DNA of 64,000 nucleotides. Origin: Oscillospiraceae bacterium (GTDB lineage Bacteria > Bacillota > Clostridia > Oscillospirales > Oscillospiraceae). The position numbers and the translations under genes were made by a program. Positions 42,701 to 53,657 of this stretch are shown piece by piece (positions within the stretch are counted from its first letter, which is position 1; every line of letters begins with the position of its first letter). The stretch covers positions 20,535 to 84,534 of the forward strand of contig JAFTXW010000004.1 of the NCBI GenBank assembly GCA_017461445.1, given 5' to 3'. The notes under the pieces are model-generated. The model searched no databases and had not been told where the DNA came from. It was given only the letters and a program-made list of their open reading frames with translations.

Positions 42701-42713
42701 ACCGGAGGTAGCT

Positions 42714-43289
42714 ATGGGCAGAGAACTGGAACTGAAATACCGGGCGGATGGGGAGACCCTTGCCGCGATTCGGGAGAAATTTGGCGAATTTATGCCCATT
42801 TCCATGGAGACCGTCTACTATGACACCCCTGATGGTGTGCTGCGGGCCCGCCATTGGACGCTGCGGCGGCGGATGGAGAACGGCGTAGCCGTGTGCACCC
42901 TCAAGACTCCTTTGCCCGACGGCAGCCGGGGGGAGTGGGAAACGGAATGCGGCGATATCCTGGCCGCCGTTCCAAAATTATGTAAACTCGGTGCCCCGGA
43001 GGAGCTGAAAGCCCTCACCGCCCAAGGCGTCCGGGAATCCTGTGGTGCCAAGTTCACCCGGCTGGCGAAGCTGCTGGACATCGGCGGCTGCACCGTGGAG
43101 ATCGCCCTGGACAAGGGTGTTCTGCTGGGGGGCGGAAAGGAAACGCCCCTGTGCGAGGTGGAAGTGGAATACAAGGACGGCGACGAATCCGCCGCCCACA
43201 TCTTAGCCCAGATGCTTGCCGCGGAATTCCATATGCACCGGGAACCGAAAAGCAAAGTCGTCCGGGCTATGGAGCTGGTCCAAAGATAA
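42714..43289 (+). CDS. CYTH-domain phosphohydrolase
   Basis: 191 residues. MGRELELKYR gives the ExExK signature of the triphosphate tunnel metalloenzyme fold; YYDTPDGVLRARHWTLRRR and EVEVEYKDGD are further conserved blocks. Such bacterial enzymes hydrolyse inorganic triphosphate or thiamine triphosphate. ACCGGAGGTAGCT precedes the ATG. The frame is open upstream through the heptad repeat, but that part is not coding. Confidence 0.88.
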   Translation: MGRELELKYRADGETLAAIREKFGEFMPISMETVYYDTPDGVLRARHWTLRRRMENGVAVCTLKTPLPDGSRGEWETECGDILAAVPKLCKLGAPEELKALTAQGVRESCGAKFTRLAKLLDIGGCTVEIALDKGVLLGGGKETPLCEVEVEYKDGDESAAHILAQMLAAEFHMHREPKSKVVRAMELVQR

Positions 43290-43292
43290 TCC

Positions 43293-43437
43293 TGTAGGGG
43301 AGGGTCTTGACCCTCCCACCAAAAATCCGTGGGGATTTTTGGATTTCCCGAAGGGAAATAAGTCATTTTGATCGCCTGCGGCGATGTGATTTTGCCTGTG
43401 GGCAAAATCACCGGGAGGGTCAAGACCCTCCCCTACA
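43293..43437. repeat. Dispersed intergenic element, copy 3
   Basis: 145 bp with TGTAGGGGAGGGTC and GACCCTCCCCTACA ends. Inside are an AAAAATCC/GGATTTTT hairpin, TTTCCCGAAGGGAAA, and the ATCGCC/GGCGAT plus ATTTTGCC/GGCAAAAT segment shared with copies 1 and 4. It lacks the GCAGC segment of copies 1 and 2. Confidence 0.85.
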
Positions 43438-43459
43438 ATACAGATTTAGGAGAAAGAAA

Positions 43460-44149
43460 ATGCCCAACTTAGACAGCCTGTTTTCTAAATACGACCGTCT
43501 CGTGCTCTTTGACACGGAGACCACCGGGCTGCTGTACAGCCGGGACGAGATCATTGAGTTCGCCGCGGTGGTGGTGGAGCAGGTGGACGGCGTGCCTAAG
43601 GTCATCCAGGAGTATGACGAGCTGGTGGCCCTGTCCCCCGGGGGCTTCGTGCCGCCGAAGATCCAGGAGCTGACGGGCATTTCCACCCAGGATCTGCGGG
43701 AAAAGGGCCTGCCCAAGACCCGGGTCTGCCGGGACATTGCGGAAATGATACGGGGCAATACCCTTTTGCTTGCTTACAACGCCCATTTTGATCTGAGCTT
43801 TCTCTTTTATTTCCTGCTGCGCCACGGAGATCCCGCCATTCTCAAGGGCAAGGACAAGCTGGATCTGCTGACCGTCTACCGGGACCGCCGCCCCTTCCCC
43901 CACAAGCTGTGCAACGCCATTGAGCAGTACGGCCTTGCCGGAAAGGTGGTCAACTCCCACCGGGCGGTGGACGATGTGATCGCTACCTTTGCCGTTATGG
44001 AAGAAATGGCAAAGGAAAAGGATGATTTAGAACATTATGTAAACCTATTCGGCTACATCCCCAAATTCGGCATTGACGGCAAGCCCATCGGCTCTGTTAC
44101 TTATAAGCCGCAGCCTTATAATCCCAGAAAACCGTTATATGAATTATAA
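43460..44149 (+). CDS. DnaQ-like 3'-5' exonuclease (DEDDh)
   Basis: 229 residues with the three exonuclease motifs: LFDTETTGL (DxE), NAHFDLSF and HRAVDDV (His and Asp). Matches the epsilon-like exonuclease family that proofreads DNA or degrades RNA/DNA ends; not fused to PolC here. AGGAGAAAG precedes the ATG at 43460, right after repeat copy 3. An aminotransferase gene follows after 21 bases. Confidence 0.87.
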   Translation: MPNLDSLFSKYDRLVLFDTETTGLLYSRDEIIEFAAVVVEQVDGVPKVIQEYDELVALSPGGFVPPKIQELTGISTQDLREKGLPKTRVCRDIAEMIRGNTLLLAYNAHFDLSFLFYFLLRHGDPAILKGKDKLDLLTVYRDRRPFPHKLCNAIEQYGLAGKVVNSHRAVDDVIATFAVMEEMAKEKDDLEHYVNLFGYIPKFGIDGKPIGSVTYKPQPYNPRKPLYEL

Positions 44150-44170
44150 TCCTGTAGAGGAGGCATTTCC

Positions 44171-45346
44171 ATGGTCAACAAAACCGCATATGAATTAGGT
44201 GCCAACCGGTCCTGCATCCGGGACTTATTTGAATACGGCCGTCAGCGGGCAGCTGTGGTGGGGGAGGAGAATGTCTACGACTATTCCCTGGGCAACCCCT
44301 CCATCCCTTCGCCCAAGGAGGTGGACGAGACCATCCGGCAGGTGCTGGCGGATACCGACTCCCTGCTGGTTCACGGCTACACCTCCGCTGTGGGCGACTA
44401 CGCCACCCGGAAGGCCATTGCTGACGACCTGAATGAACGCTACAACGCGGGGGCCTCCCCGGAGGAATTCTTCATCGGCTGCGGCGCGGCTCCCGAACTG
44501 GTGGCTGTGCTGCGGGCTCTGGCAGTGCCCGGCGGGGATGTGGTAGCCATCGCCCCCTATTTTCCGGAGTACAAGCCCTTCGCGGAAAACGCGGGACTGG
44601 CCTTCAAGGTGGTGCCCCCGGATGTGCCCTCCTTCCAGATCAATTTTGAGGAGCTGGAAAAGGCCATCAGCCACAAGACCCAGGCCATTATTCTGAACTC
44701 TCCCAACAATCCCTCCGGCGTGGTCTACACGAAGGAGACGCTCCAAAAGCTTGCCTACCTGCTCCAGGACAAGGTAATGGACTGCGGACACCCCATTTAC
44801 ATCATCTCTGACGAGCCCTACCGGGAGCTGGCCTATGGGGTGGAAGTGCCCTTTGTACCCAATATTTATTCCGATACCATCGTTTGCTACTCCTATTCCA
44901 AGTCCCTGTCCCTCCCCGGCGAGCGGATCGGCTATGTGTATGTGCCTCAGATGCTGTCAGACCGCAAGCGGGTCTATGCCGCCATCGCGGGTGCTGCCCG
45001 GGCGGCGGGGCATGTGTGCGCGCCATCTCTGTGGCAGAAGGTCATTGCCCGGTGCGCCCATCTGCGGCCTGATTTGGAGGCCTACGACCGGAACCGGAAG
45101 CTGCTGTACGAGAGCCTCACCGCCATGGGCTACGAAATGGCGAAGCCCGACGGTGCCTTCTACCTGTTCATCAAGGCCCCCGGCGGGGACGCCAACCTGT
45201 TCTCGGAATACGCCAAGGCGAAAGACCTGCTGGTGGTCCCCGGCGACGGCTTCGGCTGCCCCGGCTACTTCAGAATCTGCTACTGCGTCAGCTATGACAT
45301 GATAAAGCGGAGTTTGCCCATTTTCGAGGAGCTTATCAAGGAATAA
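44171..45346 (+). CDS. PLP-dependent aminotransferase, class I
   Basis: 391 residues, fold type I. NSPNNPSG (about residue 178), SDEPYRE and the PLP lysine in SYSKSLSLPGERIGY (about 243) are the AspC-like motifs; R about 370 in FRICYCVS binds the carboxylate. The amino-acid donor cannot be defined. GTAGAGGAGGC precedes the ATG. A terminator separates it from convergent rpoD. Confidence 0.9.
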   Translation: MVNKTAYELGANRSCIRDLFEYGRQRAAVVGEENVYDYSLGNPSIPSPKEVDETIRQVLADTDSLLVHGYTSAVGDYATRKAIADDLNERYNAGASPEEFFIGCGAAPELVAVLRALAVPGGDVVAIAPYFPEYKPFAENAGLAFKVVPPDVPSFQINFEELEKAISHKTQAIILNSPNNPSGVVYTKETLQKLAYLLQDKVMDCGHPIYIISDEPYRELAYGVEVPFVPNIYSDTIVCYSYSKSLSLPGERIGYVYVPQMLSDRKRVYAAIAGAARAAGHVCAPSLWQKVIARCAHLRPDLEAYDRNRKLLYESLTAMGYEMAKPDGAFYLFIKAPGGDANLFSEYAKAKDLLVVPGDGFGCPGYFRICYCVSYDMIKRSLPIFEELIKE

Positions 45347-45371
45347 CGCACCAGAACAACTGAACAGAAAT

Positions 45372-45402
45372 GCCCGCAGCCGGTTTGGCTGCGGGCGTTG
45401 TC
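45372..45402. terminator. Terminator between aminotransferase and rpoD
   Basis: Perfect 10-bp stem (GCCCGCAGCC with GGCTGCGGGC) and 5-base loop between convergent genes. The T tail is weak. Confidence 0.75.
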
Positions 45403-45406
45403 GTAT

Positions 45407-46549
<1,143 letters not shown>

Positions 46550-46746
46550 GGATATCCCCTCTTTTATATATAAAAAATCGTAATTTTCTCGTGCCGTTAG
46601 ACTATACCGCGTTTTTTCTCTTTTGACAAGGGTGTTTTGCAAGATTTTTTTGAAAAATCCTTTCTTTCGAGGAAATTTTCTTTCCTTACCCTCAGTTTTC
46701 CCCCAATTTTTCAAAAACATACGGTTTACTTTTCGCACAAAATTCG

Positions 46747-46752
46747 GTATAA
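46747..46752 (+). promoter_or_regulatory. -10 box of the likely lepA promoter
   Basis: TATAAT in GGTATAATTGGG. A TTTACT about 23 bases upstream is a poor -35. The transcript would begin near 46760 and cross the whole dispersed element before lepA. Apart from this and the repeat, 46550-47001 holds no gene. Confidence 0.5.
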
Positions 46753-46794
46753 TTGGGAAAATGAATGATTATGCCCTGCACACAACGTATCCAC

Positions 46795-46977
46795 TGCAGG
46801 GGAGGGTGTTGACCCTCCCGCCAAAAATCCGAAAGGGAGATAACATTTTATCGCCTGCGGCGATGTGATTTTGCCTGAAGGCAAAATTACCGGGAGGGCG
46901 GTGCGTCGCGCAGCGAATCAAAATATCTATGATTGCCGGGGGCAATCATACAATAATTTAACATGACCCTCCCCTAC
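46795..46977. repeat. Dispersed intergenic element, copy 4
   Basis: About 183 bp. Begins TGCAGGGGAGGGTGTTG and ends GACCCTCCCCTACG. It has the ATCGCC/GGCGAT and ATTTTGCC/GGCAAAAT module and, near its right end, an extra ATGATTGCC/GGCAATCAT hairpin not in other copies. It separates the lepA promoter from the gene. Confidence 0.82.
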
Positions 46978-47001
46978 GAATCCTTTTATGAGGTGTACCG
47001 T

Positions 47002-48810
47002 ATGACCGAACTTTCCAAGATCCGAAATTTTTCCATTATCGCCCACATTGACCATGGCAAGTCCACCCTGGCGGACCGGCTGCTGGAGGAGTGCGATGCC
47101 ATCGACCAGCGCATCCGGGCCGAGCAGATGCTGGACTCCATGGAGCTGGAGAAGGAGCGGGGCATCACCATCAAGGCCACCGCCGCCACCCTGACCTACA
47201 CCGCCGACGACGGGGAAACCTACGCCCTGAATCTCATCGACACCCCCGGCCATGTGGACTTTAACTACGAGGTCTCCCGTTCTCTCGCCGCCTGCGAGGG
47301 TGCCATTCTGGTAGTGGACGCCTCCCAGGGCGTGGAGGCCCAGACCCTGGCAAACACCTACCTCGCCATCGACGCGGGGCTGGAAGTGCTGCCCGTCATC
47401 AATAAGATCGACCTGCCCTCCGCCCGTCCTGCCGAAGTGAAAGCAGAGGTGGAGGACATCATCGGCATTCCTGCCGAGGATTCCCCGGAAATCTCCGCCA
47501 AGAACGGCATCAACATCCATTCCGTGCTGGAAATGATCGTCCGGGACGTACCCGCCCCCACCGGGGACCGGAACGCCCCCCTGCAGGCCCTGATTTTTGA
47601 CAGCCAGTATGACAGCTACCGGGGCGTTATCGTCTACACCCGCATCAAGCAGGGCACCGTGAAGCCCGGAATGGACATCAAAATGATGGCCACGGGAGCC
47701 ACCTACAAGGTCGTGGAAGTGGGCAACATGAGCCCAACCGGTCTGATTCCCCGGGACGCTCTGGGGGCCGGCGAGGTGGGCTACATCACCGCCTCCATCA
47801 AGACCGTTGCCGATACCCAGGTGGGCGACACCATCACCGGCCTGGAGAATCCCGCCTCGGAGCCCCTGCCCGGCTACCGTCCCGTGCAGCCCATGGTGTT
47901 CTCCGGCGTGTACCCCGCCGACGGCGCGAAATATCAGGATTTGAGAGAAGCTCTGGAAAAACTGAAGCTGAACGACGCTTCCATGTCCTATGAGCTGGAA
48001 AGCTCCATCGCCCTGGGCTTCGGCTTCCGCTGCGGATTCTTAGGGTTGCTGCACATGGAGATCATCCAGGAGCGTCTCGAAAGAGAGTATAATCTCGATC
48101 TGATCACCACCGCCCCCAACGTTGTCTATCGGGTGACAAAAACCAGCGGCGAGACCATGATGGTCTACACCCCCCTGGACTACCCCGACCCCATGGAAAT
48201 TCAGCTGGCGGAGGAGCCCTTCGCCAAGGTAAACCTGATTGCGCCCCAGGAGTATGTGGGCAATATCATGGAGCTGTGCCAGCAGCGGCGGGGCGAGTTC
48301 AAGGACATGGTGTATCTGGATGCCAACCGTGTGGAGCTCCACTACGAAATGCCTCTGAACGAGATCATCTACGACTTCTTCGACGCCCTGAAATCCCGCA
48401 CCCGGGGCTATGGCTCCCTGGACTATGAGCTGATCGGCTACCGTCCTTCCAAGCTGGTGAAGCTGGATATCCTGCTCAACGGCGACATCGTGGACGCGCT
48501 GAGCTTCATCCTCTTCGCGGACAACGCCTATCCCCGTGCCCGGAAGATCTGCGAAAAGCTGAAGGAGAACATCCCGAGAGCCCAGTTTGAGATCCCCATC
48601 CAGGCGGCCATCGGCGGCAAAATCATTGCCCGGGAAACCATCAAGGCCCTGCGCAAGGATGTCCTCGCCAAGTGCTACGGCGGCGACATCACCCGAAAGA
48701 AGAAGCTGCTGGAAAAGCAGAAGGAAGGCAAAAAGCGGATGCGTACCTTCGGCACCGTATCCGTCCCCAGCGAAGCCTTTATGGCAGTATTGAAGCTGGA
48801 CGAAGACTAA
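47002..48810 (+). CDS. lepA: Elongation factor 4 (LepA)
   Basis: 602-residue translational GTPase that binds the ribosome and can back-translocate it. GTPase motifs: AHIDHGKST (G1), DTPGHVDF (G3), NKIDLPSA (G4). The C terminus has the LepA-specific domain ([35 protein letters not shown]). ATG 47002 follows GAGGTGTACC and fits the family start. The frame is open 39 bases upstream into the repeat. Confidence 0.97.
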   Translation: MTELSKIRNFSIIAHIDHGKSTLADRLLEECDAIDQRIRAEQMLDSMELEKERGITIKATAATLTYTADDGETYALNLIDTPGHVDFNYEVSRSLAACEGAILVVDASQGVEAQTLANTYLAIDAGLEVLPVINKIDLPSARPAEVKAEVEDIIGIPAEDSPEISAKNGINIHSVLEMIVRDVPAPTGDRNAPLQALIFDSQYDSYRGVIVYTRIKQGTVKPGMDIKMMATGATYKVVEVGNMSPTGLIPRDALGAGEVGYITASIKTVADTQVGDTITGLENPASEPLPGYRPVQPMVFSGVYPADGAKYQDLREALEKLKLNDASMSYELESSIALGFGFRCGFLGLLHMEIIQERLEREYNLDLITTAPNVVYRVTKTSGETMMVYTPLDYPDPMEIQLAEEPFAKVNLIAPQEYVGNIMELCQQRRGEFKDMVYLDANRVELHYEMPLNEIIYDFFDALKSRTRGYGSLDYELIGYRPSKLVKLDILLNGDIVDALSFILFADNAYPRARKICEKLKENIPRAQFEIPIQAAIGGKIIARETIKALRKDVLAKCYGGDITRKKKLLEKQKEGKKRMRTFGTVSVPSEAFMAVLKLDED

Positions 48811-48817
48811 GCTTCGC

Positions 48818-48890
48818 AATTGAAAATTGAAGGTTGAAAATGGAAAATTGTGTCTATTTTCAACTTTCAATTTTAAATTTTCAATTATAC
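48818..48890. repeat. Heptad inverted repeat, AATTGAA family (second copy)
   Basis: Left arm AATTGAA, AATTGAA, GGTTGAA, AATGGAA (48818-48845). Right arm, read on the minus strand, AATTGAA, AATTTAA, AATTGAA, AGTTGAA. Loop about 8 bases, so this is the most compact copy. It lies between lepA and hemW. Confidence 0.85.
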
Positions 48891-48908
48891 CATACCGGAG
48901 GTATCTCC

Positions 48909-50105
48909 ATGCCTATATTAACGAAACGACTGAATAAGACCTCTCTTGGCCTGTACATTCATGTGCCCTTCTGCCGGAGTAAGTGCCAGTATTGCGACTT
49001 CTACTCTCTGGCCTGCAAGGATGACAAGCTGATGGACGGCTATCTGGATGCCGTCTGCGCCCACATCAAGGAGGCCGGTGCCCTGGCCCCCGGCTATAAG
49101 GTGGACACCATCTACTTCGGCGGCGGCACCCCCAGCTTCTTTGGGGCCGACGGTCTTGCCATCATCCTGACCACCATCCGCCGGAATTTCGACGTGGACA
49201 ACAACGCCGAGATCACCTTTGAATGCAATCCCGACTCCGTTTCCGACAAGCTGCTCCACCGGCTCCGGGCCGAGGGCTTCAACCGGGTGAGCCTGGGCAT
49301 TCAGACGGATGACGACGAAATCCTCAAAAAGCTGGGCCGCCCCCACACCTACGCCCAGGCCGTCACCGCCTACCAGCGCATCCGCAAGGCGGGCTTCCGT
49401 AACGTAAGCGTTGACCTGATGTACGGCCTGCCGGGTCAGACGCTCCGCACCTGGCAGGAGACGCTGGATAATGTCTTAAAGCTCCTGCCCGAGCACATCA
49501 GCTGCTATGGCCTGAAAGTCGAGGAGGGCACGCCCCTGTGGGACTACAAGGAAGCGGCGAACCTGCCCGACGACGACCTGCAGGCGGATATGTACCTTGC
49601 CGCCGTGGAGCTGCTGCGGTCCCGGGGCTACCGGCAGTACGAGATTTCCAACTTCTGCCGCAAGGGCCAGTATTCCCGCCACAATATGAAATACTGGACT
49701 GGCGGGGAATACCTGGGCTTCGGCCCCAGTGCCAGCTCCGACTTTGCCGGCAAGCGGTTCACCCTGACCCGGGACATCCAGACCTACATCCAGGGCATCC
49801 GGGACGGCGGCGAGGTCATGGAGGACGTGCAGGAGATCCCCCTGCGGGAGCGGGCGGGCGAATACCTGATGCTCCGCCTGCGCACCCAGCAGGGCATCGC
49901 CGCCGACGAATACGAGCGGCTGTTCCTGCTGCCCTTCCAGCCCCTGGTGAAGGTTCTGGCAAACCACCGCAGCCTGGGCTATGTGGGTGTCAACGACCAG
50001 GGCCGCTGGTACCTGACCCCCAAGGGCTACCTGATCTCCAACACCATCATCTCCGACCTCCTGATGGCCCAGGACGAATCCGAGCCCATAAGAAGACTTT
50101 TTTAA
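48909..50105 (+). CDS. hemW: Radical SAM heme chaperone HemW
   Basis: 398 residues. Radical SAM cluster motif in PFCRSKCQYCDF (CxxxCxxC), GGGTPSFF, and the HemN-like C-terminal domain (YEISNFCRKGQYSRHNMKYW). The family was long annotated as oxygen-independent coproporphyrinogen oxidase but HemW binds and passes heme. ACCGGAGGTATCTCC precedes the ATG. Pairing lepA-hemW is common in Firmicutes. Confidence 0.93.
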   Translation: MPILTKRLNKTSLGLYIHVPFCRSKCQYCDFYSLACKDDKLMDGYLDAVCAHIKEAGALAPGYKVDTIYFGGGTPSFFGADGLAIILTTIRRNFDVDNNAEITFECNPDSVSDKLLHRLRAEGFNRVSLGIQTDDDEILKKLGRPHTYAQAVTAYQRIRKAGFRNVSVDLMYGLPGQTLRTWQETLDNVLKLLPEHISCYGLKVEEGTPLWDYKEAANLPDDDLQADMYLAAVELLRSRGYRQYEISNFCRKGQYSRHNMKYWTGGEYLGFGPSASSDFAGKRFTLTRDIQTYIQGIRDGGEVMEDVQEIPLRERAGEYLMLRLRTQQGIAADEYERLFLLPFQPLVKVLANHRSLGYVGVNDQGRWYLTPKGYLISNTIISDLLMAQDESEPIRRLF

Positions 50106-50111
50106 AAAAAC

Positions 50112-50137
50112 AAAAAGCACCCGCAAGGGTGCTTTTT
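50112..50137. terminator. Terminator of hemW
   Basis: AAAAAGCACCC, loop GCAA, GGGTGCTTTTT. Symmetric, so it also works on the minus strand. Confidence 0.92.
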
Positions 50138-50142
50138 GTATT

Positions 50143-50193
50143 TGGTGCGGATAGTGGGACTCGAACCCACACGCCGGGGGCATAGGAACCTAA
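50143..50193 (-). pseudogene. 3' fragment of tRNA-Leu, probable attachment site
   Basis: Minus strand reads from TTAGGTTCCTATG in the anticodon arm through the long variable arm and T loop (GGGTTCGAGTCCC) to an encoded CCA. The 5' half is absent. This is what remains at one end when an integrase inserts DNA into the 3' half of a tRNA gene. The complete tRNA-Leu would be expected at the far end of the element, beyond 64 kb. Confidence 0.8.
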
Positions 50194-50351
50194 GGGTGAT
50201 GTCACCTCAGTGAAGGTTTTTACTTTGCAAAAGCACAAGCTCACAACCGTTTCCGCTGAATTCATCGTGCTTCCTTTAGAACACATCAAGTTGAAAAATC
50301 GCTGTTCTTATGTGCAGTATGCAAGGTTGTCGAGAGAAACTATAATTTCTG

Positions 50352-50380
50352 TTGTCAGTTGTGTTGTTTTTTGCTATAAT
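50352..50380 (+). promoter_or_regulatory. Promoter of the restriction genes
   Basis: TTGTCA (50352-50357), a 17-base spacer and TATAAT (50375-50380), 34 bases before the McrB-like start. Confidence 0.82.
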
Positions 50381-50413
50381 ACCACTATGTATTCTATGGG
50401 GAGTGATTACGCA

Positions 50414-52189
50414 ATGGCGATTTTCAAAACTGTCAATGATTTGCAAACATCTATCCAAACCGCTCTTACTGGCTGGACAACAAGCCAAAACAGTGCGATC
50501 ATCGAACCACAAAATGGTCTGAGTATTCCCGCTAGATCTTTTCTGGTGTTGAACAGCCCAAGCGGAGAAACCATCGTCGTCTCCCTGATCAATACCACCT
50601 TGACAGGTAGCGACCGTGCAAAGCCGCAGATTAGAATATTCACGGAGAAAGCTATTCGGGCATATCAATATGCAAAAGCACATGGATACCGCTATTTCTT
50701 TCTGGTGTATTGTGCTACCTCTGCAGCAGATTTGAAGTTTGCGGCAGGCATCGACCCGTCTCAGTATGTGGTTTCCATTGAAAGCAAGTTGACAAGCCAG
50801 ACGGGAGGAAGACTGGATATCCGTAGCATGTATGACTTGTTGGCAACAAAAAGTGGCGAGGCTTTTTTCCGTGTAACACCGGATTTGCACAACTGTCCAG
50901 CGCTTACACAAGGAGCCTTTATCCGCATCTGTGATAGCAGTAGTCATGCAGATTTGAATGGCTTGAAAGACTATATCCAGTACTTTGATTCTCGTCCCTA
51001 CATGTCTGATTCCGCAACCGGAACAAGAGTTGTTTACAACCCCTCTGCTCTTTATACACCTGACACTTCTCCGTTGAGCATGCCATGGAACCTGCTTGTG
51101 CATGGTGCCCCCGGAACAGGTAAGAGCCATTTCCTGGACGAACAGATTGAAAACTATGCCAAATCCGGTACTGCAACAGAATATAAACGGGTAACTTTTT
51201 ATGAAGATTACTCCTATGGACAGTTTGTTGGGCAGTATATGCCTCTTCCGGAAGAGGACTCGGTTCAGCAGGTTACCGCAACGATTCCCGGCGGCGATGT
51301 GTCCGGAACAATTGTTGGAGAGCATATTACATATCGCTTTGCTCCCGGCCCTTTTGCTGAGTTACTTGCCAAAAGTTATGCAGCAAAGCTCAATAATGAT
51401 TCAACCAAGTTTATTTTAGTAATTGAAGAGCTGAATCGTGCTAACGCTGCCAGTGTTTTTGGTGATGTTTTTCAATTGCTCGATCGAAAGAAAGGCAATA
51501 GCATTTATAAAATAACGCCTCAAAGAGAATTTGCGCAATATCTACATACTGCCGTGAGCAGCATACTTAAGCCAGGCGTTGATACTCCTCCTGAGGATGC
51601 CTTTGCAGAAATCCAGATCCCGGATAATCTTTACATTTGGGCAACTATGAACAGTGCCGACCAAGGTGTTTTCCCTCTGGATTCTGCATTCAAACGGCGT
51701 TGGTCGTATATCTATCGTGATATTTATGAGGTAGATCCCAGTTGTGCATTCAGGCCTCGCATTTGCTTGCCCACATATAATAGCGGAAGCAGCAAGGTTG
51801 AAGCTGTGGATTATGACTGGAATCTTTTCCGTACTGCTATCAACCATTCTATCATCAACGCAGGCTTCGCAGAAGACCGTTGTATTGGCTATTGGTACTT
51901 TAGCGAAGAAGAATTGCAAGCGATCGAAGCTTATACAAAAGCCACTGTGGAAAATAAAAACGGTCTGTCCGCTAATAACTTAACTGCTATGCCAAATCCC
52001 CTGGTAGATAAGTTGTATGCATATTTGCTGCAGGATGTTTTCCGGAACACGCCGTCCAGTTTCTTCCATGATAATTTTAGTAATTTGTCAAAAATTCGTC
52101 AGCAGCTCAAGACCTTGGATAATGGCGGTGTGGAAGTTATTTGCAATCTTCCCAATACCGCATATGTCCCTAATCCGAGCACACCTTAA
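50414..52189 (+). CDS. McrB-like AAA+ GTPase subunit of a restriction system
   Basis: 591 residues. The motor domain (about 215-500) has Walker A GAPGTGKSH, the McrB-type signature MNSADQGVFPLDSAFKRRW, and IEELNRANAASVFGD. In McrBC and LlaJI systems this subunit recognises modified or specific DNA and drives the nuclease. The N-terminal 200 residues (LVLNSPSGETIVVSLINTTL...) do not look like the known McrB DNA-binding or YTH-like readers. ATG 50414 has GGGGAGTG 8 bases upstream; 50396 and 50387 are too close to the predicted transcript start. The nuclease gene follows after 22 bases. Confidence 0.85.
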   Translation: MAIFKTVNDLQTSIQTALTGWTTSQNSAIIEPQNGLSIPARSFLVLNSPSGETIVVSLINTTLTGSDRAKPQIRIFTEKAIRAYQYAKAHGYRYFFLVYCATSAADLKFAAGIDPSQYVVSIESKLTSQTGGRLDIRSMYDLLATKSGEAFFRVTPDLHNCPALTQGAFIRICDSSSHADLNGLKDYIQYFDSRPYMSDSATGTRVVYNPSALYTPDTSPLSMPWNLLVHGAPGTGKSHFLDEQIENYAKSGTATEYKRVTFYEDYSYGQFVGQYMPLPEEDSVQQVTATIPGGDVSGTIVGEHITYRFAPGPFAELLAKSYAAKLNNDSTKFILVIEELNRANAASVFGDVFQLLDRKKGNSIYKITPQREFAQYLHTAVSSILKPGVDTPPEDAFAEIQIPDNLYIWATMNSADQGVFPLDSAFKRRWSYIYRDIYEVDPSCAFRPRICLPTYNSGSSKVEAVDYDWNLFRTAINHSIINAGFAEDRCIGYWYFSEEELQAIEAYTKATVENKNGLSANNLTAMPNPLVDKLYAYLLQDVFRNTPSSFFHDNFSNLSKIRQQLKTLDNGGVEVICNLPNTAYVPNPSTP

Positions 52190-52211
52190 CCGGTGCAACT
52201 GGTAAGCAATC

Positions 52212-53594
52212 ATGAAAAACACAGAAATAATTTTCATCAGGGAGTTAACTCCTCGTGATAAATTGCCGCCCGAATTGGATGAGGGTATCAAAAGCATTCT
52301 GCTTGAGCAGGATTTTTTTGACAAGGGTGTTTTTTCCTTTGTTGGCATTTATTATTGTCTCCCTTATGAGAAAATCATTGTTGGTGTTCCTAAATATAGG
52401 AATCTACCAAGTACAGCGGAGGAAAAACGCACGTTGCTGGACGAAATTGGTCTAATTTGTCGTGTTGCAGAGCAAGCCAATCTTCCTTCCAGCCCAAGGC
52501 AGGATGATCAATTCCAATCATCCAAGCTTCGGGGTACGCCGCACCATTCTAATCCCTTTGAACTTGCTATCTTTCTCTTGAGGGACTATGCTGAAAACGG
52601 TCTTTATCAGGAGCGGACTACGAAAAGGCGAAATGATGGTATTGGTACGCGCAGTTGGGGTAAGACATTGCGACATACAATGCCGATTTTTGATAGGGAA
52701 CCGTTGTATTTGCGTCCGATATCCATTCAACATAAACGCGCAAATTCATCGATCATTACACCCTTGCATGCTCATGCAGTCAAATTGTGTGCCCGTTTGC
52801 TCCAACCGCTACAGTTATTTGCAAATGTTCAACTACCAGAAGATATCCAACCATTACCAACAAATGTAGATTATTCTCAATATATCCCAATACTCAACGA
52901 AAAGCATACACAGACCTTTTCTGATCGTGAACTTCGGCTTTTGAGAGGATTACGTGCTTGGTGTGGACAGACACCTCATAATCAAACAAGATTTGGGGTA
53001 ACGAACTTTGAAGACATCTGGGAATATGCAACAGGCAGATATTTTGGCAATATAGCTGAAACAAAGTCAGGACCACCACATTATTACCTATCCTCTGAAA
53101 AAGATCCATACTCCGGTGTCGGAGACGCAATTCCAGATATTTTATATGTTGCCAATGATAGCGGCAAAAAGTGTTTGGCCATCTTCGATGCCAAATACTA
53201 TACCCCTCGTTGGAAACCGGGCTTTGTGTTAGGAGCACCTGCTAATTCAGATGTTGCAAAGCAGATTCAGTATTATCATAGCCTTAAGCATAGGTATCCA
53301 GATCCCACTATTCAGTTTTGTAATGCTTTCTTATTGCCCGAAGCGATTGGTAATACCCTGTATCGCTATTGGGGCTATGCAATAGAAAACGATGAACAAA
53401 ATGACGAGATTATGAAAATGTTGTCTTGTCCGGCTACAAAACCCGATGCATCTGATGTGGTGCTGTTGTATGGGGTAGATCCGGTACAGCTTTGGAAGGC
53501 ATGCATACAAGGACACCACTTGTCTCAAGAAAAGCTGTTTGAGGATTTTGTTGAGAAATTTCAGGCGGTGCAGCTTGAGAAAAAAGGTAAATAA
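52212..53594 (+). CDS. LlaJI-family restriction endonuclease (McrC-like)
   Basis: 460 residues. The PD-(D/E)xK-type core is near residues 295-335: AIPDILYVANDSG then LAIFDAKYYTPRW, where Asp, Asp and Lys would be the active site. The overall pattern (LRGLRAWCGQTPHNQTRFGV, NFEDIWEYA) fits the LlaJI/McrC endonuclease family. It would cut DNA together with the McrB-like motor. No ribosome-binding site of standard strength is visible (GGTAAGC), so coupling to the upstream gene is likely. The base composition is more A/T-rich than the core, as for the whole restriction unit. Confidence 0.82.
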   Translation: MKNTEIIFIRELTPRDKLPPELDEGIKSILLEQDFFDKGVFSFVGIYYCLPYEKIIVGVPKYRNLPSTAEEKRTLLDEIGLICRVAEQANLPSSPRQDDQFQSSKLRGTPHHSNPFELAIFLLRDYAENGLYQERTTKRRNDGIGTRSWGKTLRHTMPIFDREPLYLRPISIQHKRANSSIITPLHAHAVKLCARLLQPLQLFANVQLPEDIQPLPTNVDYSQYIPILNEKHTQTFSDRELRLLRGLRAWCGQTPHNQTRFGVTNFEDIWEYATGRYFGNIAETKSGPPHYYLSSEKDPYSGVGDAIPDILYVANDSGKKCLAIFDAKYYTPRWKPGFVLGAPANSDVAKQIQYYHSLKHRYPDPTIQFCNAFLLPEAIGNTLYRYWGYAIENDEQNDEIMKMLSCPATKPDASDVVLLYGVDPVQLWKACIQGHHLSQEKLFEDFVEKFQAVQLEKKGK

Positions 53595-53638
53595 AAATAG
53601 GGTAACGGAAGTGACTATCCGTTACCCTATTTTTGATG
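53594..53638. terminator. Bidirectional terminator between endonuclease and methylase
   Basis: AAAATAGGGTAACGGA with TCCGTTACCCTATTTT, a 16-bp stem with an 8-base loop, A-rich on the left and T-rich on the right. Confidence 0.9.
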
Positions 53639-53657
53639 TTTGATAACACGTGCTTGA

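Noticed and set aside
53434-53649. Minus-strand frame opposite the end of the endonuclease
   Set aside because: Crosses the bidirectional terminator and has no start signal.
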